Source: Nageia nagi
Lineage: Eukaryota > Pinophyta
Reading direction: 5' to 3'
DNA: 64,000 nt
NCBI GenBank assembly: GCA_050084985.1
Contig: JBITNC010000001.1
Location: 145,080,001-145,144,000 of the forward strand
Position 1 is the stretch's first letter; every line of letters begins with the position of its first letter. Both the position numbers and the translations under genes were made by a program. Shown one piece after another: positions 1 through 11,989 of this stretch. The notes below the pieces were generated by a model. The model searched no databases. It was not told the origin of the DNA and saw only the letters and a list, made by a program, of their open reading frames with translations.

Positions 1-420
1 AATTTTATTAACATTCAACTTGATTCGAACAACTAAAATGTTATCATCGACCAACTTAATATGACCAACAGAAATGTTGTTATCAACCAACTCAATCTGA
101 CTAACTGAAAAGTAGACTTCATAAAATTAGTTAGTCAAATTGAAGTGACTAATGACAAAATTTTATTAATAATCAACTTGATCCAATCAATTGAAATATT
201 GTTGTTGACCAACTCGATCTGACCAATTGAAAAGTAGACTTTGTAAAATTAGTTAGTCGGATTGAAGTGACTGATGATAAAATTTTGTTAATGATCAAAT
301 CAATTCAACCAATTGAAATGTTGTTATGAATGAAATGGATCTTATCAACTATAAATTGAACTTTGTGAAATCAATTTGTTGGATTGAAGTAACTGATAAC
401 AATGTCAAGGGTCAACTAGA
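1..420. repeat. 122-bp tandem repeat, about 3.4 copies, cut by window edge
   Basis: The motif agtagactt..taaaattagttagtc recurs at about 111, 233 and 355 (diverged), giving a period of 122 bp. Each unit carries gaccaactcgatctgacca and aaattttattaat blocks. The first visible unit has an extra internal duplication of about 36 bp (aaatgtt..tca.ccaact..at.tgac..ac). A short open frame at 326-520 overlaps the last copy. It resembles no family I know and I do not count it as a gene. Confidence 0.75.
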
Positions 421-520
421 TATGACTAAGGAAAAAAGACTTCAAAAAATGTCAAAATTTTATGAAATGAATTCTAAAGCATTATTTATTTTGTGTAGAT
501 CTAAAAGAGTGATCATATGA

Positions 521-1475
521 ACCCTTTTACTCATTGATTTACCAATAAAAATACATTTTAAGTTCGAGTCTACTCTCAAGGTGGTTTTGCTTAAAATTAA
601 TTAAATCGGTAAATGGGGATCAATTGGCCTTTTCATGCATAACTTTTGCATACAAGCTCCTTTTTTCAAATCATTAGTTTTATGAGTTCCCTAAGATTGG
701 TATATTTTTAACAAATAATTGTATGATTCCTTTTGATTATCCCTACTTACCCAAAATCTCACTCAAATATATATGAATTAGAAAATTAATTAAATTCATT
801 AAATTTAAGTAACCTTAAAACTTTAATATCTCGAGTTCTACAATTCTGTTTGATGAATCATAAAAAGTGTTAGGTTCATGATATAGATTAATTTAATATG
901 ATATAATAAAAATAATAAAATTTCAACAACATTTTTTGAGATTATTATTGACACATATCCCAAGATGAAGACCAAAGGTGACCTTATCAAGTGTGCTCAT
1001 CTGGGAAACTTTGGAGGTAAGTCAAACACTTTAAGAATAATGGTATCAATCTAAATTAAGTATACAATATATATCATCTATTATATGTAGTCAAAAATAC
1101 ATAATTTGTTTTTACAAACTTGACAAGACATGATTCTCACCCTTTTTCATCATGAAAACCAAGTATGATTAAATTCATAAATGGTTAATGATTGTAGATT
1201 TTGATCAAACATGCATGTATGAAATATGTGAAAGATAAAAAAAAATTAAAACCTAACTAAGAAAACAAAGGAGTTTCTACAAATTTTGAGAAAATAAAAT
1301 TTGGGTGGTAATACAATACATTTGAAGAAAGTATCCATAAGTTTTATTTAAAATCCTTCTCAAGCTAAGCTAACTGAAAGGGTTTCTAAAATTGAGATAC
1401 ACCCAAAATTTCAACAGAAAAAAGAAGACTATGATGGTGTCTTCACTTGAACCTTGTCGAAGGATATCCTCAACC
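521..1475. other. AT-rich stretch without recognised genes
   Basis: No open frame of note on either strand and no family resemblance. A short conceptual peptide at about 965-1017 followed by gtaagt could be an exon scrap, but nothing around it supports a gene. Confidence 0.4.
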
Positions 1476-1479
1476 TTCC

Positions 1480-3990
1480 CCTATCACTATATCTAGAGAC
1501 CCCTATATTTGATATGTTCAATGGCAATCAACACCCAAATTAATATCTTGTGAGCTTTCATGAGGATTACTTGTTCAAGTTAGGAGTCAAAGAGAAGTTA
1601 ATGGCCAAATTTTTCCCAAAGAAATTGAAGGGATGTGCCAGCCAATGGATATATAATCTTCCACTCAATTCTTTTTTTTTTTTTATAAAATTTGGGTAAA
1701 TTTGACATTTATCAATAAAATTTAGAGTTTTGAAAGGGCTATGAGAACCTTGTATAAAAGGATATTTCTTTATATATGATCAATAAATAAAATGAAACAT
1801 TATATTTCAGCCTTAAAATATATCATAATAAAGAATGAGCATTATAAAATAATCTTCATAACTAGATAAAATGAACCATTAACATATGTATCATTAAAAA
1901 CTTGCAAGATAGGATAAAAAAGTAGTATATATCATATATTACACTTCTAATAATCACTGTTAGATCTCCTCTTCCAAGTTAAGGTTACAACCATATGCTC
2001 TAAGATTCAAAATGATATAGGATTTCCCTATATTAATCCTAACACTTTGTTCCCTCCATTATTGATGAATGGTTTCCTTATTTCAAATTTAAAAGAATGT
2101 GAAATCCTTTTATAGATCTAGTATGGCTAATCTCTTTGCTCAAAATCTAAAAACAATAAAACAATACCTCCCTCCATTAATACCAACAACACGTAACCTC
2201 TATTGTTGATGGGTCCCTTTCATTATTCTCAAATTTCATCTCAAAGATCCACCCTTTCACTTTCGTAGGGTCTTTTGTAAGCCATAAACCAAGGTGGAAG
2301 GACTTTCAAATATAACAACATATTTTATAACTTCATGAATCACATACTTATATTGTGGATATTATCTAGCATCAATATCCTTTGAGTTTTCTTATAGATA
2401 TCTACAAGACCTCTATTTGCTTAGTGGATGCCATTCGACACTAAGAACCTCTAGGTTTCCCTAGTGATATTTTCTAGAGCTCAAATGTGAATGAAACCCC
2501 TAGCTCTGGTGCTTTTCTCCTTCATCCTTCTATCTATCCCTTATATTTCTTATAAATTTGTAAGTGTTTGCATATAACTTGTTCCATTTTTCCCTTAAGA
2601 TATGGATCATAGAATCAAATTGTCCAAATATTAATGTTTCAAGAAGATTAAGGGCTCCTAGCATAGCACAAGCTTATGTCAAAAAATACTCCTCTTACAA
2701 CTTTCATATTTACATTTAGCTCAATTTTTTTGTACAAAATCCTCTACATAAATCTATTGCCACCATTACAATTTTATCTCAAACTCATTTTTGGATGACC
2801 CCTTGCCACTTAATTTTATTGATTTAGTCAAATCCCTCATCAAATCATTTATAGATCAATACAAATATAATATCAAGGAGTAGTTGACAGTGATAGAGTT
2901 ATGTTCTCTATGCCAAGGGCTTAATGAAATAATGAACAAGTACATTATATGATTCAAAATGTTATGGAAATCTAAAAGAAATAAATTAGTTGAAATTGAT
3001 ACTAGTGGTATTTTTGCTTATTCCATTCTTCCTGTTATCAAATAATATGCCATAAATTATATTGATGTAGGATTTAGAAGCATCACAAAAATCATTTTCG
3101 AAAAAGAAAAGGTTTTACTTAAGTTTGGAGAACTTAAGTATAGATCTAATTCCTATAATAAAGAGGGCCATAAGCCTTATGCAAATAAATATGAGAAAAA
3201 TATCAATATGGTTGTTGCATTACCATTGAATAGATTAGCCACATAAAGGTATTCTTAGTTCACATTTCCTATTCCTCCAAGGTTTATCTTACAAGATCTT
3301 ATCAATAAAGGACTCTTGAATCATTTGGATAGGAGAGCACAAGATGACAACATAAACTTCTATAATCAAGATTTCAACTATTCTTATCATCAAAACAAGG
3401 ATCATTCTACAAATCAATGTAAAAAATGTGAGACTTTGATCTTGGATCTGATTATAGAAGAAAAGTATGAAGTGAAGGACATAAGAGGAGATCCCAATTA
3501 TTAATCATACAACATTAACTTATTATATGCACATGTATGTACAACCATTACAAACAGCCATCCAAGAGCAATCCCTAATCCTATCAAAAATGAGAAGGTA
3601 AGTCTTCTTGATCTTAAGCCATATAATATGATATAACAAATAAAAAATAATCTAGAAAAAATAAGTTTGTATGAGCTTATTAATATTTCTATACCACATA
3701 GGAATATCATGTATAATGTGTTCAAAAATGAAAAGGTCCCTAACAACTTTTCTACTATCATGTTTTCTAAAAAAAGTCATTACCTTTAAAATTATTATGA
3801 AATCACTTTTTATGATAAAGGGTTATATAAAAAGGCAATTGTTGATGAGTAATTATGTCTCTCTATCAAACCTAAGATTGAGGTATGAAAAATTAAGAGA
3901 TCTATGGTAGATCTCAAATCAAGTGTCCATATTTTCTTGCAAAATGTTTTGTAATATCTAGAGATGAATGGCCTTCAAATTCTATCCCTA
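1480..3990 (+). pseudogene. gag: Ty3/gypsy (Tat-like) gag and gag-pol linker, decayed
   Basis: Plus-strand translation in broken frames gives gag-like blocks. Around 1510-1680 is PIFDMFNGNQHP followed by AKFFPKKLKGCASQWIYNLP, the usual gag pattern ending in a W..LP step. The frame resumes at about 2810 with DLVKSLIKSFIDQYKYN. At 3375-3500 comes YHQNKDHSTNQC, a zinc-knuckle remnant in the Tat style, with an acidic tail. At 3640-3950 are scraps (ISLYELINISIPHR) like the linker before protease. Stops and frameshifts are frequent and a foreign segment (about 1672-2808) splits gag. It is an old dead copy. Assignment to Tat rather than Athila is inference from the knuckle and linker. Confidence 0.6.
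1672..2808 (-). mobile_element. Segment inserted into gag, with a poly-T edge
   Basis: The gag reading is interrupted between the W..LP block and the DLVKSL block. The left edge is a run of 13 T (1672-1684), which read on the minus strand is a terminal poly(A), as left by LINE-type retroposition. The minus-strand translation is broken and resembles no protein I can name. No clear target duplication was found, so the retroposed origin is only a suggestion. Confidence 0.3.
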
Positions 3991-4010
3991 TATGAGTCCA
4001 ACCTTCTCAT

Positions 4011-4310
4011 TGTTGGAATGTATAATGCATTATTTTCTTCTTCTATGTAATCCACTTAACACTTAAAATATCTCTAGATACTTTTAATTTTTTAGGAATA
4101 AACTATTATGTAACCTTAACCTAACCCTTGGGTACACGGGTGGTTAAAGGGAGGATTTTGCCCTATAAATAGAAAACCTTCCTTTTAGTATACTCACTCA
4201 AATTTACACTCAAGTTTGTAGTGCTGTTATGCTTTAGGATTGTTAGGAGAAGTAGGAAGAGTTGTAAGAGAGGCACTTTGTGAATGAGAAAGATCTTAAT
4301 TAGTGGATAT
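4011..4310 (+). repeat. Partial LTR of the recurrent copia-type family, plus strand
   Basis: It starts tgttggaatgtataatgcat, the terminus shared by five other LTRs here, and has a TATA-like ccctataaatag near 4162. It continues to gatcttaattagtggat, where similarity to the 414-bp copy at 6355-6768 ends. About 100 bp of the 3' end is missing. There is no PPT or PBS beside it, so it is a truncated or solo remnant lying in inverted orientation to the copy 2 kb away. Confidence 0.7.
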
Positions 4311-4339
4311 ATAATTAGGATTTTTGAAACATATCATTC

Positions 4340-6350
4340 CATACAAACTTGACATTATTCATAATAAAATGAGTAAAATGCATGCATTTATCACCAAGCT
4401 ATGCAATAAATATTTTTACCAAATTAAATTTTCCTTTAATACTCCTTAGTTCCTTGATATTTTTCAGAGGTGGCATACTAATGATGGATTCTACAATTTT
4501 GGGATGAACTTTAATTCCTCTTTTTCAAACCATGAAACCCAACAACTTTCCTGAAGTAACACTAAAAGCATATTTTTTTGGTTTCAACTGAGATTATATT
4601 TTTCAATAATATCAAATATCTCATCTAGTAGTTGCAAATAATATTAGACTTACCAATTTACAAAAATATCATCAACATAAACCTTAACTAACTTTTAAAT
4701 ATGCTCATGAAATATAGATACCATGGCATGTTGATAAGCGTCTCCTTCATTTTTAGACCAAAGGAAATTACTTTCCAACAAAGTTTTTCTCATGGATTAG
4801 TAAAGGTTATTTTGTGTTTATTTATTGGATTAATCAAGATTTAATTATAACCATAAAATCCATCCATAAAATATAAATTTTCATGACCAGATATGCTATC
4901 CAAAATCATATCAATATATGGAAAGGGGAAATCATCTTTTGGGTAAGAAAATAAGTAAATACAATTCCTTATTTCTCCATTTTTCTTTGTAATGGGAACT
5001 ATATTAGCCATCCATTAAAAATAATATATTAGTATAATAAACCCAAATTTAAAATACTTTTCCCTTCTTTTTTTTTTACCAACAATGCTTTAGAAGGATG
5101 CATCTTTCTAATATTTTTGTGTAAAAGTTTAGCCCATTTTTAAGAAGTAAACTATGCATGAAAAATGATCGATTTGAATCAAGCATATCAAAATAAGACT
5201 AAGAAAAATTTATAATGCATATAAGTAATTTATCTTTGTACCTTTCTTGTTGATTTGGATCAAGAATAGATCCAATGTTGACTTCCCTTAGTTGCTCAAT
5301 AGTTACAATATTGACATGAAGTAAGGCTAGTAGCAAGGAAGAAAGATGCTCCAACCGAGGAACATCAACTTATCATCTGATTCTCCTCAACAATAGCTTG
5401 TTGTTGTTGAAACACATCATTGAAATTGATCTCTTACCTAAAGTATCCATGTTGACTAAGTATATAATGTAGATTTATTTTATTATTTGACTTGGGTAGC
5501 TAAGAATGTGGCCCCATGTATTCCAACAAAGAATAATTAGTGTAGAAAAAATGAATTCAAGTAGAATCTCAAAATCAATTTATAATTCTTCATCAATCTA
5601 ATCTAAAATATCAATTAAGTTACATTATGGAGAAAACTTGATAGGTCTTAAAGACTTAACGGTGAATTGAGTACATCCCAAACCTTTGTATCTTTTAAGA
5701 GCCTAAATTTGATGTTAAAGAAGGCATTCCCTATTCTAATTTTCCTTGAACACCTTTACAATTACAATTTTATTACATATATATTTTAGTAAAAGGAGAT
5801 GGAAAAGAGTCATTATGAAACATACCCATTTCTGATTATGTATTTTTATCTATCTCAATATCAAAAGTAGGTACCAGAGAATTCATGGAGAAAGAATTAG
5901 AATATTAATATTTGTCTATAGGATATGAATTCCCTTCTCCATAGCATGTATGCTATTCATACCACACTATTTTAGGTCATCCAAGGTAGTTGATAGAAGA
6001 CATAGGAGCTAATTTTAGAATTTTGTATGTTTCCATACCTTTCTCTATTAGAAATTTTTCTTTTATTTTCACTTTCACCAACATAGATTGTTATTATCTT
6101 TTAGGAATGTTGAACAAATGTATATGATGGATATATAATCCATAAATATCTAGATTTGTTAAATTGTATAGTGTATAAACTATCTCACCATCTACTACCA
6201 TTATGTGAACCCAAGGTCTCTCTAAGAGAAAATTATAATAAATATTCCCATTCATGACATGGAATAAATATTTAATTATTCTTGGTCCCAATTGGATTTA
6301 AAGAGATACAATGCCAAATGCTCTTTTATAAATATTATCAAAACCTTTTA
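4340..6350 (-). pseudogene. pol: Ty3/gypsy (Tat-like) pol remnant: protease tail and reverse transcriptase
   Basis: Minus-strand reading. Near 6235-6200 is YNFLLERPWVH, matching the conserved YN.LLGRPW.H segment after the protease of Tat/Athila elements (G changed to E). From about 5020 down to 4480 comes the reverse transcriptase: a VPITKKNGEIR block, PKDDFPFPYIDMILDS, ENLYFMDGFYGYN, then FGLK and, in place of the YVDD box, a frame reading LRFMLMIFL. Many stops and frameshifts make it inactive. It lies opposite to the gag remnant at 1480-3990, so the two are rearranged or from different copies. A second, inverted copy of the 5050-5960 portion is at about 11990-12900. Confidence 0.65.
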
Positions 6351-6354
6351 TGCA

Positions 6355-6768
6355 TGAAGAATTTAAACCTTAAAGAATAAAATCTTAATCTCCCAAGATC
6401 ACTTGAAATCCTTCTTAACCATCAATATTCAAAGTATTAACACAATAACTAATCTCACAAATTTGACACACATGTAAAGTGGTTCCTCTCATGCAAGAGA
6501 GTACATCCACTAGCTAAGATCTTTCTCATTCACAAAGTGCCTCTCTTACAACTCTTACTACTTATCCTAACAATCCTAAAGCATAAAAATAGTACAAACT
6601 TGAGTGAGTAAACTCGAAGGGAGGCCCTCTATTTATAGGAAAAAATCCTCCCTTTAACTAGGTTAAGGTTACATAATATTTTATTCACTAAATACTTAAA
6701 GGTATTGAAAGATATTTAAGTGTTAAGTGAGTTACATAGAAGATAATAATGCATTATACATTCCAACA
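6355..6768 (-). repeat. 3' LTR (414 bp) of the LARD-like element
   Basis: On the minus strand it begins TGTTGGAATGTATAATGCAT and ends CTTCA. It has a TATA-like CCTATAAATAGAGG near 6640. The polypurine tract adjoins at 6769-6780, which identifies it as a 3' LTR. Confidence 0.75.
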
Positions 6769-7642
6769 CTCCCCCTTAATACAATATTGGGATAGAGAAA
6801 AAAAGAAAGAAGAGAAAGAGAGTAAGAGAGAGTTCTCCTCCATAAAGATACAATTGAAGATAAGAATATTTACATATTTGAGAAATAAGCAAGCTCTTAG
6901 TTTAAGAATCACTACTTTACCATTTGAAAAAATGATTTATAATAATAACCATAATTGGTTTCACTGTACAAAGTATTCATTCAACAACTAGTTGATATGA
7001 TGAGTCTCCATGAGCTTGGTCACCCAAAGTAAGTAGCCTGCATTAAGAAGAAACATGCATGCTATAGGAATCTCAAACAAGTATATAGTCATCAAAAAAA
7101 TCATTAATAATATAAAGGTATTTTAAATATTTTAAAGATAAAGTATTCAACTTCCCATCTTAAGGTCAACTTTACCATCCTAAGTAATTATATAGGTTTA
7201 AATATATACTATAGGCCTTAAAAAAGCATGTACCACTAAAACATTATCCTAGGGAGTTATTGAAGTTGACATCATTTTTAGTAATAATTCTCCCCCTTGA
7301 GGGAAACTTCATTAGAAGAAGGAAACCAACAATAAGATTATAGAACATGTTTTTCTTAATGTAATGAAACTACATTTGAGTTGCTCCAAGTTTCTAATTT
7401 AAGACAATGCTTGTTGTTGAAAAGTATGCCATTAAAAAAGGTGGTTACCTAACACTTGTACATAAGAAGCCAACTTAAGTAGAACATATATTATGCTTTA
7501 CATCAATAAATTAAGGAAAATAATTATGGTCATTAAGTAAACTACCAATTTAACCAATCCACTAGTCACGATGTATAATGATAAGTTTCTCGAGACCATG
7601 CTAGTAAGCAATATATATAGTTTGCAAGCACCAAATGCCATC

Positions 7643-7870
7643 GTAATTATAGAGAAGGGCTAACCTTTGTAACTACTTCAATATTCAAAAATTATAGAGA
7701 AGGTTGAACCTTTTTAACTACTCCAATATTGGCAATTACGGAGAAGGTCAAACCTTTTTAACTACTCCAAGACTTGGCAATTACAAAGAAGGTTGAACCT
7801 TTTGAACTACTCCAATACTTGGAAATCATGGAGAAGATCAAACCTTTTTAACCACTCTAATTAGAAGAAC
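7643..7870. repeat. 45-bp tandem repeat, 5 copies
   Basis: The unit agagaaggttgaaccttttt followed by aactactccaatacttggcaatta recurs with starts near 7651, 7696, 7740, 7785 and 7830. Copies differ by substitutions. There is no spacer/repeat alternation, so it is not CRISPR-like. Related single units occur at about 13375-13440 and 25490-25530. Confidence 0.8.
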
Positions 7871-8154
7871 TCTTTAGCATAGAACATCAAGAGGAATAAA
7901 TGTGTCCATATTATATTTTTGAACATCGATAAACATGGATAGAACTTCTTTAATAGAGAAGTAACTCAACTTATTAAAATAGAAGAATAATCCATCAAGT
8001 TATAATTACACAAGATTGTTATATATTTCCAATTTACATCATTATTTAAGTCTATGTAAAGAATGTAGAAGACTTAATCATTGATTGTTTAAGCCATAAT
8101 ATTACTATCAAATAATTTAAGGCATTAATATAAATGTTAATAAAGATTAACCAA

Positions 8155-8156
<2 letters not shown>

Positions 8157-8230
<74 letters not shown>
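8157..8230. repeat. (TA)n microsatellite, about 36 units
   Basis: An uninterrupted TA dinucleotide run inside the LARD-like element. Its length suggests recent slippage. Confidence 0.95.
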
Positions 8231-8233
<3 letters not shown>

Positions 8234-8714
8234 TCCCTGTAAGGTTAACTTCATAAATAAAATTAAGGCTTCGAATGCTTATCATAGTAGTATGAAGCAT
8301 TTATAATAAAATAAGAATCTATTATAATCATAATATACTTTATTGCACATCAAATTGTAAGAAAAAAGGATTCAGTGTTTATACAGATAACACTTAGTAT
8401 GCATAAATTTGTTGTAAATACTTTTATTTAGTATAAAACAACTATATGTTGCTTAAAACATTCTTTTGCTTGTAACTGATAGCAACTAGTAAATAGCACT
8501 TAAAAAAGCATTCAATGAACAAATTAGAAATTTTTAGGAGATGTAGTATTCAGCTTAAAATTTTTAATTCCTCACAGTGCATAGAGTAATGCCCAACTAG
8601 CATGTTATTATCAGTTTGCAAGTTATTTTTTTCTTCCATGAGCAAATCAAAGATTTGTTTGCATATTGCTTGCTTTATTTTAAACATATCACATTTGTGA
8701 TTTACAGTATATAA

Positions 8715-9023
8715 TTATTGGTGTAAATATTGGATTTCATGCTTCAAGAAAGAGGGATTGGCCATAACTCTAGATGAGGATTCTTCCTTAGTGTTAGTTG
8801 GAGGAACATGAACCAAAGAATTAGTCCAAAGATAGCATGAAGTATTAAGTTGACTAGGGATTGGAGCATTAGGAGGAGCATGAATCACATTATTAGGAGG
8901 AGCATGAATCAGAGAATTAGGAGCAATGTGAATCAAAGGATTAGAAGGAACATAATCCTCTTCATAACCAAAATATACTAGATACTCTTTATAACCAAGA
9001 TGTGCTGGATACCTACTTACCAT
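8715..9023 (-). CDS. Small ORF with 8-residue repeats inside the LARD-like element
   Basis: A 102-codon ATG-initiated frame. Its middle has four copies of an 8-residue unit of the type NxLIHAPP, encoded by a 24-bp minisatellite (starts near 8868, 8892, 8916, 8940). The N-terminal part has two YxxYLVYFGY-like blocks. I do not recognise it as gag or any other family. It could be a chance frame over a minisatellite, or a remnant of an element-specific protein. There is no sign of introns or of a promoter of its own. Confidence 0.25.
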   Translation of the reverse strand: MVSRYPAHLGYKEYLVYFGYEEDYVPSNPLIHIAPNSLIHAPPNNVIHAPPNAPIPSQLNTSCYLWTNSLVHVPPTNTKEESSSRVMANPSFLKHEIQYLHQ

Positions 9024-11636
9024 GGCTAATTCATATATTTACATGCGAATGATGATTTCTATTTATAATCATTTGAATGAAGCAAGTAGGTGTCAAATAA
9101 TAAACTCAATTGAAGTGGTGGTAAGGCTACCATAGATTTGTTAAAAAAAATAAAATCTTTACCATAATATTTATCACACCAAACATGTCTAAGCACTATG
9201 AATGTGGGTGGTAAGATCACCATAGTTGTATATGAAAAAGAAATCAATAACATGACATATGTTCAAGCATCATTAATGCAAGTGGTAATGTCACCACATA
9301 ATTCTACATAAATTAATGATAAATATGATGATGGCACAAAAAATATCTCATAATTCAGTGAACATTTGCCATAATGTTATGGAGTCTCGATATTCTCTTA
9401 AAAGAGAAACTATCATGATGTGATATATTATGTTATCATTAGCCAAGTTATAAATTAATAATGCCATTAAGTCATGAATTATAAAGTGTATAACATAATC
9501 CACAAAATGCAAACTTGTCTATGCCACTAATCAAGCTTTATACCACATAATATTAATTTGACTATATATTAATAATCAATTAACTAAGAATGAAATGGTC
9601 ATTCCATCAATAAATATGTTGAAAAACATTCATTATAAACAATACTATTGAATGGAAGGTAATATAGTTTCCTCAATAAAACATATGGTCATAGTAACAA
9701 AATAACGAACTTCTCAACAATATAGCATTAAACTTAAACAAGGATATAATATTCCTAAAATGGAAGTACCAAGGTGGAAAATATTAAGTTTTACTCTTGA
9801 AAAACATAATTATACTTTTACCAAGTATAAAGTTAATAAAACCAAATATCACATTACCAAATTTTGATATTGAGATGCATAAGTTAACAAAATTTATTTT
9901 AAAGGATTAGCGTAAAAATAGTACTTAATATCCATATAGTTACTACAAAAAATTAGTAACATCCTTTAAAAATACAACTTATGCATTTGTAGTCATAATA
10001 TTTATTTTATCCATAACCATATACATCTGGAAACAACAAAAAAAATTCTTTTTCTTTTTAAAAAAATATGTGGTTAAAAAAGGTATCTATCTTGTACTTC
10101 AAAAAGAAGAGGTCCTCATGAAAAAGCATTTTGCTTTTACTATTTGAATGAATAGTGGGAAATAAAAACTCCTACATGCACTAGACATAATGTAGGGAAC
10201 ATATATAAATATATTTTTACTATTAGCTTAAGGTGTAGCTTTATTAAGGAGCTACACCTCAAAGCTTATGAGAAAATTAGACGATGGGCCACAACAAGTG
10301 GAACCCACAAAAAATGATGGGCCATACTAAGTGGAACCCACTATAATTTTTTATCAATATGTGTAATCGATTTTGCTTCATATTGCTAAAAAAAGAAATA
10401 ATTGCTTTACCTCTCATTGTTGAGAAATTCAATATGTGCAATAAATGTTTTATAATAAATTTTACTTAATACTGCTCACAAAAAATTAATTATTACTTTT
10501 TCAATCTATTTAAGGTAAAAATGGGTGTTCTAAAAGAGATCTAGAATTTAAAAAAATACATTATTCGTCCCTGTTTGTATCTTACCCATAAATTCCCTAT
10601 TTTTGTCTTATGCAAATTAATTTCAACTTAAATATCAATATAGATTATTTAAAAACAAATTATGGTGGTAATAAAAAATATTTAAACTTGATAGGTGGCA
10701 ATGTGGACAAAGTTCAACTATATGGCATTTTTTACAAATGTTAATTAAAATCCCATTGAAAAAAAGTTATCAAAGTTTGAACATTATGCCATCTTTTATT
10801 TTAAAACATATTCCCATCCATGTATAATAATAATGAAAAGGACTTGCAATCACACATGTTATTAATGTATTTACAACCCTCAATGATTATACGTACTTCA
10901 CCATGCCATGTTCATAGGATAGCCCATCACCATTAATGTCCTATCTAAGGCCTGCATCACCACTAATGTGATTGTAGGTGCTAGCATACTCCTTACCATA
11001 GGATAAATAAAACCCCTTTGTATTAGATTATTGGTAAATGCAATACAACTATTTTTTTTGGAGATATCTTTTTCTCTTAAAAAAAAAATTGGAAAGCAAA
11101 AAGAACTGCAATCTTTCACAATAATAATATTTTGTTATATATATGATAAATTTGTAAAAATTGTAACTTTCATATATAATTTGTAAAATTTTACAAAATA
11201 GTAATTAAGATAGATAATAATGTTAGAAATTGACATATAAAAAAATGTATCATATTAACAAAAATTGCATACTAAACCTTAGAAAAGGTTAGTCTCTTAA
11301 AAAATAGGATTTTAGTACTAAAAAAAATGGTTAGAAAACACCAAAATACTTCCTTAATTTTTAAGCTATTCTTACATCAAGAAACTATTTTAATCACATA
11401 TATAAGCTTAAAGCTTAATTTTAACCCAAAAAATAGCTTGTGAAATAAGCAATAAAAACTTAAAAGAGCTAACTTTTTAGCAAAACAAAATTGCAAAAAA
11501 AAAGGCTTACAAAATGTAAGAGTGAGGAGAAGAGTTATACCTCAAGATGGTTTTACCTCACCAAAGTAGATGGAAGGAGTGGAATGTACCTTCAATAATG
11601 GTGAAGAGGAGCCTCTAAGATGGCTCTAATACCAAA

Positions 11637-11965
11637 TGAAGCATTTAAATCTTAAATAATAAAATCCTAATATCCCAAGATCATTTGAAAGCCCTCTTAA
11701 CCATATATATTCAAATCATTAACACAATAACCAATCTCACAAATTTGACACACATGTAAAGTGGTTCCTCTCATACAAGAGAGTACTACCACTAACTAAG
11801 ATCTTTCTCATTAACAAAGTGTCTCTCTTACAACTCTTCCTACTTCTCCTAACAATCCTAAAACATAACAACACTACAAACTTGAATGTAAATTTGAGTA
11901 AGTAAACTAGAAGTGAGGCCCTTTATTTATAGGGAAAAATACTTCCTTTAACCACCCTTGTACCT
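11637..11965 (-). repeat. 5' LTR (truncated) with adjacent primer-binding site
   Basis: Same LTR as 6355-6768. The minus strand ends GCTTCA followed by TTTGGTATTAGAGCC (PBS, about 11621-11636). The U3 start is missing beyond about 11965, where similarity stops in the ccacccttgtac block. Confidence 0.7.
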
Positions 11966-11989
11966 CTCTTACAAATCATTATATATCCT

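Larger units (their letters stand above)
6355..11965 (-). mobile_element. Non-autonomous LTR retrotransposon (LARD-like), minus strand
   Basis: Bounded by a 3' LTR at 6355-6768 and a truncated 5' LTR at 11637-11965, both minus. The primer-binding site TGGTATTAGAGCC (initiator tRNA-Met type) lies just inside the 5' LTR (about 11621-11634, minus) and the polypurine tract TTAAGGGGGAG just before the 3' LTR (6769-6780). The roughly 4.85-kb interior has no gag, protease, integrase or RT that I can find. It holds a 45-bp tandem repeat, a long (TA)n and a small ORF with 8-residue repeats. By eye the LTRs are about 85% alike, which suggests an old insertion. It sits between inverted copies of a gypsy pol fragment. 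Large LTR elements without coding are called LARDs; that class name is inference. The LTR and its 3' neighbourhood resemble the copia element at 58-63 kb. Confidence 0.65.

Noticed and set aside
7643-7870. CRISPR-like array
   Set aside because: Units are contiguous and imperfect with no spacers, and the context is a plant LTR element.
8052-8300. Minus frame with a long I-Y alternation
   Set aside because: It is the translation of the (TA)n microsatellite.
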